64,000 nt of DNA from Taxillus chinensis (Eukaryota > Streptophyta > Magnoliopsida > Santalales > Loranthaceae). A program made the position numbers and the translations under genes. Under the pieces are notes generated by a model. The model worked only from the letters and a program-made list of their open reading frames with translations, was not told where the DNA came from and made no database searches. The DNA is taken from NCBI GenBank assembly GCA_023512835.1, contig CM042088.1, positions 53,627,579 to 53,691,578 of the forward strand. The letters are read 5' to 3'. Below, in pieces: positions 39,084 through 51,173 of this stretch. Position 1 is the stretch's first letter. The number at the start of each line of letters is the position of its first letter.

Positions 39084-39875
39084 GGATGTCTTCTTTTTTT
39101 GTCTACCCATCCATCAAACATCAAGGTATAATTGTATCTTTCCTAACAAACTTGGAGTGCCAACCTAATTTCGTCAATACATTTCATCTCCAACTTTGAC
39201 AAAGGATATTTATATTCATGAATTGATAGAAGTTTGAAACTAGGCCTATACTACCCTATTGCCTTAATCAATACATGAAAACTCCTAACATTTAATACAT
39301 TAAAATGTACACCAATTTCATAAACCCACCTTGCAAAGTATGAATAGACTATATTCTTTTCTTCCCCGATCTTACTTGATTTTCCAATATCGTTTGAGTA
39401 GATTTTTTACTCATTCGTTTTGTAATAACTTTTTTTGGAGTTCGTCTCACAAAAGTATCTATTAAACCTCTCACACACTTATAAATGAGTACACTTTTTC
39501 TTTTATTTAAAATTATCCTATAAAAATTTGATTGAAGGTTAACAATTTGACTCTCACTTCTAGTTTCGGTCATTTCAGTTACTTCTTTTGATTTCTCTTT
39601 TTTCACCAAAATCAATCTCAAGCCTCTATTTTTTCAAGCAAATAATCTCTCATCTCTTCCAAAATGTATGTAGTCACCTTCAGTATTTGGCTACGTCATT
39701 GTATCCCCACTCAAATGTTCTCTCAATCTTTTAATTCCTCATTTTGTATTTTTATCACAAAATTTACATCAAACCAATTTTTTATCATTCAAAGTAGGCC
39801 AATATCCATACTTTCAACTAGGATCGTTAAACTTAGCCCCATGCCTTGGATCTAATTTTGGATTATTAAAAAACA
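39084..39875 (-). pseudogene. hAT transposase (DUF659 type), N-terminal part
   Basis: Start of the hAT transposase remnant. A BED-type zinc finger region is readable near 39690-39830 (CKFCDKNTK, then LREHLSG), followed by a basic linker (39349-39621) and the FARWVYEIGVHFN motif. LFKLLSIHEY-like and DGWVDKKRRHP segments then run up to the LTR insertion. Several in-frame stops are present. The terminal inverted repeats of the parent element were not identified. Confidence 0.85.
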
Positions 39876-40730
39876 CAACAGTGTTATCGGTATAACTACC
39901 ATTTAGCATATTTTATAGCGTTTAATATGAGTGAGCATTAGTCGATTTATGTAGTATTTTTAAATCAAATTGAAGACTTTCAATTTGAAAAAATAATAAA
40001 TCAAAACCAACCAACAAAAAGTTAAAAATCATCTATTTTCGATTTGGTTTAGTTCATCAGTCTTTGACCACTATAAACACAAAAAATCAAGTACCATCAA
40101 ATTAACAAATGATAGGCTAGTAAATTTAAAGATTGCATTAGCTAAGTATTATGCAAATAGATATAAGATCAATAAGGATCAACTGCCTATCATTAACACT
40201 CCCAATTCATTCATTATTACTTATATAGTTGCATTAGCATTAATTTTCTAGTACAATTTCAAGGAAGAATATAAATTTACGAGACATAAATAAATGAAGA
40301 GTTCAAATATATATTACATTATATTCAATCAATTTAGTCTCAATTTAGTCTACAAATTGATTATACCATAAATCAATCAAAATATATTAATTTTTTTAAA
40401 ATTCAAATCAAATTAACCAAATTAAATTTAAAAATGATATATTTTCACTTTATATTTTATCATTCGGATCGACTTTTATCACTGTAAAAAAAACTTAAAT
40501 TAAGATATATTTAATATTTTAAATACGGCTTTCTGTACCGAGGTGAGGTGAGCTACCGTCCAATCTTCATGACAGCACCTTGTCGCCTTGGCAACACTTT
40601 AAAACTATGCAAACATGTGTTTGCGAACGACTTCCTTGAACGAACAAAAATAATATTTTATCAATCTAATTACAATCTTGTTTATAAAAATTTAATTCAT
40701 TTGTAGCCCTGAAAGCAAAATAATAATAAT
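39876..40730. other. AT-rich dispersed repeat and junction back to duplication copy B
   Basis: 39920-40480 resembles 2930-3720. Similarity to copy A of the segmental duplication resumes at about 40670-40730 (CTTGTTTATAAAA, AATAATAATAA, CAAGAAAATTAAGAG). No gene. Confidence 0.5.
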
Positions 40731-40930
40731 AATAATAAGAACAACGTAAAAAACAGAAATCAAGAAAATTAAGAGTTAAAGCATATTACAGAATAAAAAC
40801 AGCCCCTGTACAACCAAATAGCAGATAGCACAATAGAATTATTATATTCCATAGATAATCTTGTAAATACCTTGGAAGGTATTGGAGTCAGCAACTCAAC
40901 CAATACCAAGTATGTCCTCGAGGTTCCCAA

Positions 40931-42364
40931 CTACACATCCGACCTACCCAATCCAAGTTTACAGTTCGTTGCCAGTTTCCGTTTCTGCAATGCTCTTTGG
41001 TGTGGAGCGTCTAAGCCATGTTGCATGCAGTAGTGCCGTGGGAATGGGACAGAGCTATATCTAGTCCCAATGCGCCCATGCCTAGCAGAAAAGGAACTCC
41101 ATATCCTTAAGTTAGGAGCGCTACAATGTTTCCTCAACATCCACGACTTAGCAAACCTCACTTTCCATCGGCTGGGCATATGAACTCCGCCATCGACAGC
41201 AGTACCAAACTCCTCCACAAACCTTTTATTCCACAATTCATTGTCCATGGACAAGTACCTGAATTCTGAAGATACACACCCCATTTTTGCCAGATGAATG
41301 CCCGGTAGAAACTCCAATATCCTACGTTTGAGTTCAGTTGGAATGCGAGTTAGGCATGGCGGAAGAGCCAATCCACTCCTCTCACAAATATCAATCATAA
41401 GGGGCAATGCAAGCCCGTCCTTTACGGCCTTCCAAAATTCAAAAACCTCCTTATCAGACAATGCATCGAATTTCCAATCAGTGGCATTGTCTCCATTACT
41501 CAAATTATGATTCTTCCACACCGAGCCTATGGCAGGTGCAAACCGGCGCCTGTCAGAGCACAGCTGATGTATCACACCGCCAGCCAAACACCCGTAAACA
41601 TTAACGAAATTCCCCAAATTCTGAAACTTCAAAACAACATTTTCAGTCCCAGGACCAGGGACGGGAAGCAAAAGTTCTGGTAAGGTGTAAGATAAGGAGA
41701 TTGTGAAAGCTCCTCTCGCCGGAGATAAATGGAGCCTATCTGTCTTCATCCCAGAAACAGGCTCAAATCCCACGAAACCAGAATCCAACAAGACAGCATG
41801 AATGGAAATCACCAAAAGAAAGTAATCATTCCCATCTTCAACAACCTCATCACTCAAAGCCTTCCTCAGAAAAGAAGGAACCGACAGACCCTTCTCCTCC
41901 GCCACGTCACAGCAGCCACGGTCAACATCCATGCTCTCTGTACCAGAGAACTCAGGGGTTTCATCCATACCTGTGGATTCATCTTTATTCGCCTCGCTCG
42001 CATCATGATCCACTCCAAGACCACCACTGCAACTGCAATTAGGTTTCTGATCCCGAAGTGGGGTCTCGGGAACCGAGGCCTGGGTTTCTAGGGTTTGTGG
42101 AGAGAAGGCGTGAGGGTTGGGGGTGTAGTAAATGAGATCTCCGGATCTGACGCCGATAGAGTGGAGAGAGACCTGTGGAGAAGCGGCGTGAAGCTCGTCC
42201 TTGCCGTTGAGTGAGACCTGTATCGAAGAAACGGAGGACGGGGACGAGGAAAAGACTGCATCAGAAACGATTTCTTTGAAGCGTTGCAGGGAACATGGAT
42301 TGGGGACTTGGATTCTCAGAGTTTGCTTCGATTCGAGAGATCGAATTCTCAATTTCATAGCCAT
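40931..42364 (-). CDS. SKIP22-like F-box protein, copy B
   Basis: Predicted 477-residue intronless F-box protein, the better preserved of two paralogues. It is the presumed substrate-binding subunit of an SCF E3 ubiquitin ligase. The N-terminus has an intact ubiquitin-like start (MAMKLRIRSLESKQTLRIQV). A Ser/acidic linker with ESMDVD follows, then a PI31/FP-like domain (NDYFLLVISIHAVLLDSGFVG) and an F-box near residues 335-380 (LTRIPTELKRRILEFLPG). The C-terminal tail has SVPFPRHYCMQHG. Two adjacent Met codons (42364, 42358) could start it, since family members begin MKLR. The in-frame extension to 42403 runs through a CA-repeat leader and is probably 5' UTR. By eye the paralogues are close to 90% identical. 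Confidence 0.88.
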   Translation of the reverse strand: MAMKLRIRSLESKQTLRIQVPNPCSLQRFKEIVSDAVFSSSPSSVSSIQVSLNGKDELHAASPQVSLHSIGVRSGDLIYYTPNPHAFSPQTLETQASVPETPLRDQKPNCSCSGGLGVDHDASEANKDESTGMDETPEFSGTESMDVDRGCCDVAEEKGLSVPSFLRKALSDEVVEDGNDYFLLVISIHAVLLDSGFVGFEPVSGMKTDRLHLSPARGAFTISLSYTLPELLLPVPGPGTENVVLKFQNLGNFVNVYGCLAGGVIHQLCSDRRRFAPAIGSVWKNHNLSNGDNATDWKFDALSDKEVFEFWKAVKDGLALPLMIDICERSGLALPPCLTRIPTELKRRILEFLPGIHLAKMGCVSSEFRYLSMDNELWNKRFVEEFGTAVDGGVHMPSRWKVRFAKSWMLRKHCSAPNLRIWSSFSARHGRIGTRYSSVPFPRHYCMQHGLDAPHQRALQKRKLATNCKLGLGRSDV

Positions 42365-43100
42365 GGTCGATGATCGGACACACACACACACCCACACCCA
42401 CACCCAGATTATTAGTGAGATTTAAACGTAGTTGGGACGAAGACCTTAATCGGCAATAATCAGTACTCAGTTCGTTATTGGTGTTGCTTTCGTTTTTTTG
42501 TTTTTTTAGAGAATTACACTGGACCGTCTCTGCCAGAAGAACGGCCCGGTTCTATCCAATTCGAGCAAGACGGTCCGGGCCCAACTTTTGCGCTCGCTAC
42601 GCCACGCCCCCTGCTATTACTATTTCCAAGCCCATAGGCCCACGACCCAAATTATGGTAGACGTGTAATTTGTCGCTGCTGGCCACTTCGCTTATGAGGC
42701 TGCGAGAAATCAATCAAACATCCGTTATTATTTTTTTATCACGAGATACGCTCTCTTTATTCTTATCGGATCATTTTTAATTTAAACTGTTGGATTGAGT
42801 TAGATTTAAGTTTTATTTAACTGTAATTTTATTATAATAAATTTAATAAAACTGTAATTTGGATCACTGAATGCAAATTCACTGATTCAAAAAATCTCAT
42901 AATAAAAATAAGACAAAAGGGCCTTGTTTTATCAAATTTATGTATGTGTAAAATGAGATTCTAACGTGAAAATTATAGCTGCCATCATGATTATTTAATT
43001 TTAATACGTTAAAGATTGCAGTTTTATTTAATTGATATAATTAATTAAACTTGAGATATAAATCATTCTATCAAATTCGAATAACAGTCATCACAATTAT
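42365..43100. other. Upstream region of F-box copy B; end of segmental duplication
   Basis: A (CA)n leader at about 42380-42408 precedes the gene. 42729-43060 matches 31240-31690. A GC-richer block (42515-42620) with ACGGTCC/GGACCGT words is unique to this copy. No gene. Confidence 0.5.
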
Positions 43101-43910
43101 CTATATTGCTCACATTTTCACCTTAGCGCCCATACACGTATGACATATATAATATGATTTTGTTAAAAATGAAATCGTGAGATCAAGTTTTTATTTGTAA
43201 AAACCAGAGTTATTAAAATTGGCCTAGTGTGACCGGTCAAACTAGTAACTTAGGCGCTTAATTAGTTTAGATTTCTAATTCAATTATTTTTGCAAAAAAT
43301 AAAATAAAATAGAGAAACCCAAGTAACCAATTTCTTTTGACCGATCTATTTGGGTATATTAAAGTTGAAATGTTTTGTTAAAAACAAGAAAATGACATAT
43401 TAAGCTATTTTATAATATAATTTAAACTTAAAATAATTTTAATTTGAATTTATATCATTAAAATGTTAAATTTATTATAATTTTAAATTATTTAATTATA
43501 TAACCCAACTAACCGTTGATCTTGTGATTGAATTTGTGATCCAATCACTAGTGTCTTGCTCAAGTTAATGTTGGGTCTGATTTTAATAGTTATTAATATA
43601 ATGAAAATTTTATTCTATAATATTGTAACTTACGATCAATGTTAAATTTTTTATTTAATTATAATTATGCTACAATTAAATAAAAATATAATACAAATGG
43701 TTGAATACTATTTGACTATTCATATAAAATTTTTTGTGTGATCTCAAATTTTTAATTTGACATTACTGTGTGTGTGTGAGGCTGATAAATTAAAAAGGAG
43801 AATGTAATATTAACTCTATCGATAATTGTAATTTTACTGAACTGTCTATTTACCTATTTGACATTCTGATAATTGTACTATTAGAAGCCCAAAAAAATCC
43901 AAAATCCCAA
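43101..43910. other. AT-rich intergenic DNA
   Basis: No gene or repeat recognised between the duplication and the EVE-domain gene. Confidence 0.5.
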
Positions 43911-43916
43911 AAAGCC

Positions 43917-43926
43917 CAAACCCTAT
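43917..43926 (+). promoter_or_regulatory. Telo-box-like motif in the EVE gene leader
   Basis: AAACCCTA about 25-30 bp upstream of the ATG. This motif is common in promoters and leaders of plant housekeeping and proliferation genes. Sequence match only. Confidence 0.4.
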
Positions 43927-43948
43927 CGATCGCTCACCGCAGAGAGAG

Positions 43949-44427
43949 ATGAGCAGAAACAAGAAGCAATACTGGCTGCTGAAGACGGAGCCAGGGGAGT
44001 GGTCATGGGAGGACCAAGCAGCGAATGGCGGTCTGTCGAACTGGGACGGCGTTAAGAACCGGCAGGCCCAGAAAAACCTCAAGGCCATGTCCCTTCGCGA
44101 CCTCTGCTTTTTCTACCACTCCGGCGCCAAGGCCCGCCGCGTCGTCGGTGTCGTCTCCGTCGTCCGCAAATGGTACGCCGACGCAGGAGATGGTGGCTAC
44201 GGCGCCGTCGACGTGAGGGCCGTGGGGGGAGATGCGGCGGCCGGTGGACCTCAAGGAGATGAAGGGCGAGAAAGAGTTTGGGGGGGTTTGCGCTTTTCCG
44301 GCAGCCCCGGCTCTCGGTCGTGCCCGTGCCGGAGACCTTATGGGATCGGATCTGCGAGATCGGAGGTGGATTCGAGGAGGGCGACGTAGAAGGGGACGGA
44401 GGAGGCCATGGAGAGGAAGGGAAGTAG
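43949..44427 (+). pseudogene. EVE-domain (Thy28-like) gene with two single-base frameshifts
   Basis: Single-exon gene encoding an EVE domain, a PUA-like fold in thymocyte nuclear protein 1 homologues that is thought to bind modified nucleic-acid bases. Clear family signatures are QYWLLKTEPGEWSWEDQ at the start and LSNWDGVKNRQAQKNLKAM, then FFYHSGAKARRVVGVVSVV. In the next frame EMRRPVDLKEMKGEKEF is readable, and in the third frame LFRQPRLSVVPVPETLWDRI, ending with an acidic Gly/Glu tail and TAG at 44425. The frame changes at two G runs, six Gs at 44224-44229 and seven at 44280-44286, each one base too long. Everything else is open, so the gene is either freshly inactivated or these are homopolymer sequencing errors. 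As written, it encodes only the N-terminal part faithfully. Confidence 0.9.
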
Positions 44428-45940
44428 GAGTGTACCAGGCACGGCAAGTGTTTGTGAAAATGTCGCAGTGGGGTTGTTCTGTTTTTGGGTTTTCTATTAG
44501 AGGCACGCTGCGCGCGATATGTAGGGACCACTAATGTTCTATTTTCTGAACTGTTGGGTTTGGATATATATGGGACTGGGTACTAGAGCTGTGACTTGCT
44601 TTTGAATATTCAGTGTTAATGTGTTATAGTTTCTGCATCTTCATGGGAAATGAGGCACGAGACGAAGGTGCATACGGGCCATTGACCAGTGAACTGTATT
44701 TTTGTATATTCGGGAAAACCCTGTTGCAAAATGTTAAATTTGGCTCTTCCTTGAAACAGGCCATGTATGCCTATTTTTCCATATGCCTCGTTTGCGGTAA
44801 GATTTTGTTTGAGGACTGGAGGATTATATGACGAGGAAGATATTTTTTCTGGTCATACATGCTTGCAAGGAATGCTCTACTGCAGCGTACCAGTTTAAAA
44901 CTATATACTCTGACAGTCAATTGTATAGCATTTTTATTAGTTCTTATGGACTATCCAGTATTCAAATAAATGGCCGCACTGTATGTAACCTCCTCTTAAA
45001 TGATCCTTTTTATTGACTGCGAGGTTCAAGCGTCTAGTCCCGTATGCTCTTGTTTGCCCACTCAAGCGACCCTCCCGTATCTTTCGTGGTAGCAGAAGAC
45101 ACTCCTCTTATTAGTGTGTCAGTGTTATCACTTATTATGCAATCTACACGATCTTTTCATAAGTTCTGTTGGGCGAGATTTATAAACAAGTGACGCTCAA
45201 GTAGCCAAAAGTGGGGTTCATCTTGTACAGTTTTCATCGGCACTTGACTATATGTATGCCTCCAAAATAAATAAAAACTTAAAAATTCATGTTTAAAGTG
45301 GATTCCGTGAATGTAGAAACTAAGATAGATTTAGCTATTACTATAAGAATAACCTTTTGGGGTCATATACGTGTGTAGCATTTCTATGATTTCATTCCAG
45401 AGCCCACTATAATATGTTATCTGTTAGACTACATGTTACGCACTTGGGGCAAAAGCAATATGTTTCCCAGCTATTATCAGTCTTGAGGCATCTTTACAAT
45501 GTACTGCAATTCCTTCTCTTATATAAAGTTATTGTAACTCTGCAATGTGGTTTTTTTTTTTTTTGATTTCAAATGCTTCTCAACATGGCTGCTAGCAAGA
45601 TGATGGATATGGGGCAAAGGATGTAAGTATTTGATAAACGTTAATTTAAAATCTAAAAGTAATTAATATGTGTTTGATAAATTAAAAAAATTTGTTATGA
45701 AAGCTTAAAAAAATAAAAATATTTTTAATTTTTAAAATTTAAATATGCATTATTTTTACTTTTAATTTTAAATAAGATTAATATTAATATTTTATAAATT
45801 TTAAAATTAATTTCTGAAAAATAATTTTAAAAAGCAATTCATATGTTATAAATAGTAAAAACTTATTTTATAAGTATTTTTTTTAAAAAAAATTTATCAA
45901 ACAAATAAAATAATCAAAACAGTCTCCACGTGCAATGCCA
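44428..45940. other. Intergenic DNA downstream of the EVE gene
   Basis: Probable 3' region of the EVE gene followed by AT-rich DNA (45630-45910). Short open frames have no recognisable similarity. Confidence 0.5.
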
Positions 45941-45979
45941 AACTCGCCCGTTAACGCTCTCCGCCTTGTCTGGTCTGAA

Positions 45980-46070
45980 CACCACTGTCTTTTCTAGCGC
46001 ACGTTCTTGCCGAATCGATTCGTTATCCTCGTTCTGAACTTCTTACCCTCTCGGTTCGCTGGTACCCTAA
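45980..46070 (+). other. Possible non-coding leader exon of PSF1
   Basis: A CT-rich, GC-richer stretch ends TTCGCTG before GTACCCT and lies 0.7 kb upstream of the first PSF1 coding exon. It looks like a 5' UTR exon with a donor. Inferred only. Confidence 0.35.
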
Positions 46071-46799
46071 TCCTCTGTTCCCTTGTTGTTGCTGTTGTTT
46101 CTTCTTTGTTATCATTGAGTGGATACTTCAAATTTAGTGTGTACAAGACCCAAAGTTGTTTGATTTGTCTATGTTTCTGTGCATTTAGATTTCCTGTGAT
46201 GTGCTTTGTTTCTTAAATACGTTGTTGTTAGAGGAAGCAAGTGCTTGTGTTGTGAATGTTGAAATGTTGTTAACACTAATCTCGGTAAGTCAATGATTCG
46301 TTTAAAAATCTCTCACTCTGCTGTTAGATATGTTGAAAAGCACTTAAACGAGTATTTTGCAATTAAAGTAAATTTTTGGTGAAGATTGGGTTAGGCTTGC
46401 GTCTGACGGTTGTTCACCAAACTGTCTGTGCTAGTGCTTGGGCCTGCTGTGTGGTGTAGGTGTTCGATATCAGGGGTGTTCGAGTGGGTTTTTGATACAA
46501 ATGAATGTATGGATTTCCAGTGGGATTGTAGTTTATAACTCTATGTTGGCAACCAGTTCGCGTAAGAAAGTGATCCCTGGTGTCCCATCTGTACTCCTGA
46601 AGTCTGGGCTGTCGTGTTCATTAATAGTTTTTCTATCTTGCCTTTGTTTTGCTACAAAATTTTGAGGCCCTTTGGCTGTGTATTGGCACTGCTTGCAGAG
46701 TTTGTAAGAAGATATGTTCGATGAAATGCTTCTAAGAGTGCAGATTGTTGAGGGAAGATAATTCTTGGAGCGTGACACAATTTTGAGTAAGGGGAGATG

Positions 46800-48806
46800 A
46801 TGTATGGAAGAAAAGCATGCCAATTGGTGAAGGAACTTTCTGGAAACGAGCCTGGCCAGCTCACACATTTCAGTGTAAATCTGCTTTGCTGTCTGTTTGA
46901 TTGTTTATTATTATGAGTTTGTAAGCAAATTGGGGTCATTAGCAATGCTTTGTGGCCATTCATTATGGGAGTTGTGTTGTTTGCAAATTTATTACCTGGG
47001 TGTGCCACTTTTAGTGTATAATTTTGACTAGATAAGTTTGGAATTTTTCTGCACCATAAGGATTTCAATTCTGGATATATTATGTGTGCGTGATTTATTT
47101 ATTTACTTTTTTAATTTTCAAAGCAAATATCTGATAGTTCCTCTCAAATGTAAGGTATGGATGGCCATTATTTTTATCAATTGGGAGAAACTGGTGTCTT
47201 CTATTTGGGTTCTCTTCCCTTTTCTTGACGAAATTTGGTGTTAATGTAGAGTGACTACACTAGCCTGAGTTTTATTTCATGGGTAACAGATGTTTTGGCT
47301 TAATATACATTAAAATAGTATTCTAAAACTTAAAAATAATTGTGGTCTCGGTTTTTATTTTTGTAGCATATGGAACATGAATCTTGATGGCGTCAGTTAA
47401 TTAAGCTTGTTTCTCCTCTTACTACTATTTTATGGTTATGACTTTTGTTAAATTGTTATGCTATGGTAGTTACTTCATTATTAATGATAAGGAGTTAAAG
47501 CCTATTGGGACTTTTCAGATCATAGTCTTTCATCTTCATGTTCATGATGTCACCTAATCTATCCATGGTAGTTTGTTGGGTTCAATCCTTCCCTTTTATA
47601 TCCTTCCATTATAGTTTCATTCCATAGAAACTGATATCATTGCATTTCTTTCTTTCTGACATTTATGTTAATTAATATGTATAACTCTTCTATTTCTACT
47701 CATGTAGTGTGAAACATTTGATCAGGTGATTAAAGAATGTAATGCTCACTTCATTGAACTTCAGTCCTTTATGAGGTAGTTTTGTTTTTCTTTTTTTAAA
47801 TTCCACATGCTCTTCATAGATCTCTTACTTATTGTTTCAAAAAAATTATTGATTACATATATGCTTTGACCCACATTTTATTTTCTGTTACTACTTTTTT
47901 GCAATTATTCACTTGATTTACTTGGGGGCACTTTTTGCAAATTGGTTATTTTGATTTGTAATTTGGAAACTTGGATGAACATCAATTTTCAAAAAAAGTA
48001 ACTCACATGGTGTAATACTACAACAGGAAAGTCCAGGAAGGAGGATTGGATATCCAAACAACTCGAAATGAAGACCACTATGGGATGGTAATTCATCACC
48101 TTTCTATAATGCGCAATAAGCGCTGCCTCATGGCATACCTGTAAGCAACTATCATCTTTGATTCAGTAGTTTCCTCCAGTGCTTGTACTATTTCTTTTGG
48201 CTATGATTCAAATATTGTACAATACAGATATAAGCGAGCAGAAATTGTGCGTAGTTTGAGATGGAAGGCAGGGCCAGTGATCCCTAAAGAAATTCAAGAG
48301 AGGCTCAGTTACTCAGAGGAAGGATATTTCAAGAATCACCCTGCAGCTCTGGAATCATACATGTCTGAACTGGATCTTGACTTGACTGTGGTAAAATTTC
48401 TCTGTAACGAGAACTTCTTATTCTAGGAGCTTGAATAATAGTTTATCCTAATTTATCAGTAAAAATGTTTAAATTTCAACATGCCTCTATTTCACCTATC
48501 AGTCAATTAAATAGATTTTTTAATTTGTTTTATCTTTATTTTTCAAGGACATAGTGCCACCTAAAGATCCCTACATCCAAGTGAGAGTCCTCGATGACAT
48601 TAGTGAGGTGTTGCTTAGCGATCAGTCAGCCAACCTTGCTCGTCACTCCATGCATTTTCTTAAGCGAACTGATGCTGAACAGTTCATCTCACAGGTTAGT
48701 CAAAATATAAGGTTCATTTCAAAGTCATTTAATATTCAAACTTATTTTATATCTAAAAGTTTATTTGTTTGATTAACAGGACTTGATGGAGGAGCTCACA
48801 AGTTGA
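46800..48806 (+). CDS. PSF1: DNA replication complex GINS protein PSF1, six coding exons
   Basis: Encodes PSF1, one of four GINS subunits that join CDC45 and MCM2-7 in the replicative helicase at nuclear replication forks. Exons: 46800-46874, 47708-47775, 48027-48140, 48228-48390, 48548-48694 and 48780-48806. All introns are GT-AG with matching phases, giving 197 residues, close to the ~200 of plant PSF1. Signatures are MYGRKACQLVKEL at the N-terminus, then DHYGMVIHHLSIMRNKRCLM, EYF-type EGYFKNHPAALESYMSELD, and VPPKDPYIQVRVLDDISEVL. The C-terminal B-domain follows with RHSMHFLKRTDAEQFI, ending MEELTS. A second ATG lies directly upstream (46797), preceded by an in-frame TAA. The downstream ATG matches the family start. 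The gene appears intact. Confidence 0.96.
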
Positions 48807-49078
48807 CATAACATTAAGTTATCCTAAATTGTTTTCTGGGTTTGTTTCTCTAGGTTCTCTTGTAAAATTTTATGTTTCCTCTTTTACACAATTGAACCGG
48901 TTCATATAACATTATAGATTCCTTGTAGAATGATTAGTTTATAAACTCAGTTAATTCAATATATCTTATTCACTAAAGAAATGAATCTCAGGACAAAGAA
49001 AACGGTACGAAATTAAAACTGTACGGCGAGGCAGGCTTTGAGGCAACTGTCCACATTATTTTCTTTTTAAAATAAAAA

Positions 49079-49435
49079 TTAACTTAATTTATAATATTAA
49101 TATATAATATAACTTAATATATAAAACATTAATTTATACTTAATATATAACCCAATCAAATTATTTAACTTAGTTTATAACATTAATATATAACTTAATA
49201 TATAATTCCAATAAAATTATTTAACTTAATTTATAACATTAATATATAATATAACTTAATATATAAAACATTAATTTATAAGTTAATATATAACCTCAAT
49301 TAAATTATTTAACTTAATTTATAACATTAATATATAAAACATTAATTTATAACTTAATATATAACCTCAATCAAATTATTTAACTTAATTTATAACATTA
49401 ATATATAATATTAATTTATAACTTAATATATAACA
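49079..49435. repeat. AT-rich minisatellite
   Basis: Four to five imperfect tandem copies, 52-90 bp each, built from ATTATTTAACTTAATTTATA, AACATTAATATATAA and AACTTAATATATAA. Unit lengths vary because the inner AATATATAA motif is itself repeated. Located about 270 bp past the PSF1 stop. Confidence 0.85.
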
Positions 49436-49549
49436 GTTTAAAAAAGAATTGAAATTGGGTACCAAACATAAAATCAAATTATTTAACTTAATTTATTTTA
49501 TAAATGTATTTAAAATTTAAAGAAATAAAATTTTAATTTTAATTTACGT

Positions 49550-49990
49550 TGACGATGCTTCTTACCTCGCATTGACGACGCTGGAGCTGGACGACGACGA
49601 CGCGCTGGATCGACAACGACGATGCTGGAGCTGGACGACGACGATGCATTGGATCGACAACGACGGCCTGGACGACGATGCTGGAGCTGGATCAACGACA
49701 ATGGCCTGGATGACGACGCTCCTCGGATCGACGACGCTGGCCGGGGGGTGGGACGACGACGACGACGATGAGGACGTTGCTTCGACTCTTCGATTTGAGG
49801 CGTGCGACGATTAGGTTAGTGACTTACTGTTTTTTTTTTAAAACGCTTCTGCTTGCGTCGCGGGCGCCTCATCTCTCGTACGGGATGAGGCGCCCAAACG
49901 GCCCGCCTCAACCGTATGAGGCAGTCGGCGGCTGGTACGGTATTTGGGGCGGCGCCTCCAGGCACTTTGATGTCGACTATAGTGGGTAGA
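49550..49990. repeat. GC-rich low-complexity block with GAC/GAT repeats
   Basis: Units combining GATGCTGGAGCTGGACGACG and GGATCGACAACGACG are repeated between 49570 and 49780. They are followed by an imperfect inverted repeat around 49860-49925 (GAGGCGCC/GGCGCCTC-type words). Open frames here are repeat-derived (Asp-rich) and not credible genes. It may be the core of a transposon whose ends I could not place. Confidence 0.6.
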
Positions 49991-51170
49991 GATTAGAAAG
50001 GGGGGCCTCATTACAACTATATAGGCTAGGGGAGATTTTGCTTCACAATCTGAGATAATGGCATGCTAGTGTTTACTAACATATTATTGATATGGATATG
50101 GGTGGGTAATTATATATCTAGTGTTTTTTTTTAATTAATTTGGATGATATTTGACATGATAATTTGAAATCATGTAATATTTTTTTTGTATGAGATTCTT
50201 ATGGATTGGTTCCCACTGCCTGGGTAGTCTTAACTTAACACAGATGGCTATGTACGCTCTGGTTATGTTATTTGGTATTGGGATTGGTATTAGGTCTGCA
50301 ATTTGACAATTTGAGCTACATCGTGGGCTATAAGGAGGAACTCTTTTTTAGCTTGAGGGGCCAACATTTATAAGCGAACTCTCTTTGGTATCTCTTGGTT
50401 GCAGGCCGCTTCCTTGCGATGAGATTGAGAAGCCACTTATTCGAATTATGGAGGGGCTCGAGATTGGACTGTTTAGATGTGTCAATTCAGTGGTTCTTTC
50501 ATTTGTTTGTTTTCATAGTGCTCAATGTTGTCTTGTGATTAGATCATTACAATTCATCTGAAGAATATTTTATGCAGCTCTCGCCCCCCTTATAAAAGAA
50601 GGGCTCTGTTATTAGATAATAGATATTAGCTTGTTGGTTGAACATTAGGTAATTTTCCGAATATTAGAATATGCATATGCTCGATCTTTTGGTTTAACAT
50701 GCAATTTAAACTTTATTATCTAATCTTCTGGCCAGTTGAACATTGTCAACTTGCGGATTAATATGGAAGAGGCTAGTTTGCGATAGCTTCCGGATTGAAC
50801 TTACAATGTAGCTGAATTGAAGTCATTTGGATCGAGCCTTATCCTGCCTGGCAAATGGGGTGCTGACAAGTACTTCGTGCATATAAAAAAAGTCATCACG
50901 TATTGATGCGTATTAAGTAGCAACGCCAAATGCTGCCAACTAACAAAAGTGTTGAGAAAGATGGACCACAGCATTAAAAGTGTCGTGTGGTGTGAATTCA
51001 AAGGAGTTGGGCGGGCGTGGTCTTTCTTGGAAGCCCCTGAACAAAGTGGAATGCAACTTGGTGTCCTCTGTGAGTGTATTACGTGTTATTTGTATTTTGA
51101 TCGAAATGTCATAGTTTTAATTAAAAATTTATTAATTAAAATAATATCCTTTGATAAAAATATAAAGGAC
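49991..51170. other. Intergenic DNA
   Basis: No gene is supported. A short stretch near 50400-50470 looks exon-like after TTGCAG, but no protein similarity was recognised. Confidence 0.45.
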
Positions 51171-51173
51171 TTA

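Noticed and set aside
41729..42091. Antisense frames over the F-box genes (also 29981-30322)
   Set aside because: Shadows of the minus-strand SKIP22-like reading frames.
44003..44531. Antisense frames of 150-167 codons over the EVE gene
   Set aside because: Shadow frames caused by high GC of the coding region; the plus strand has the recognisable EVE domain.
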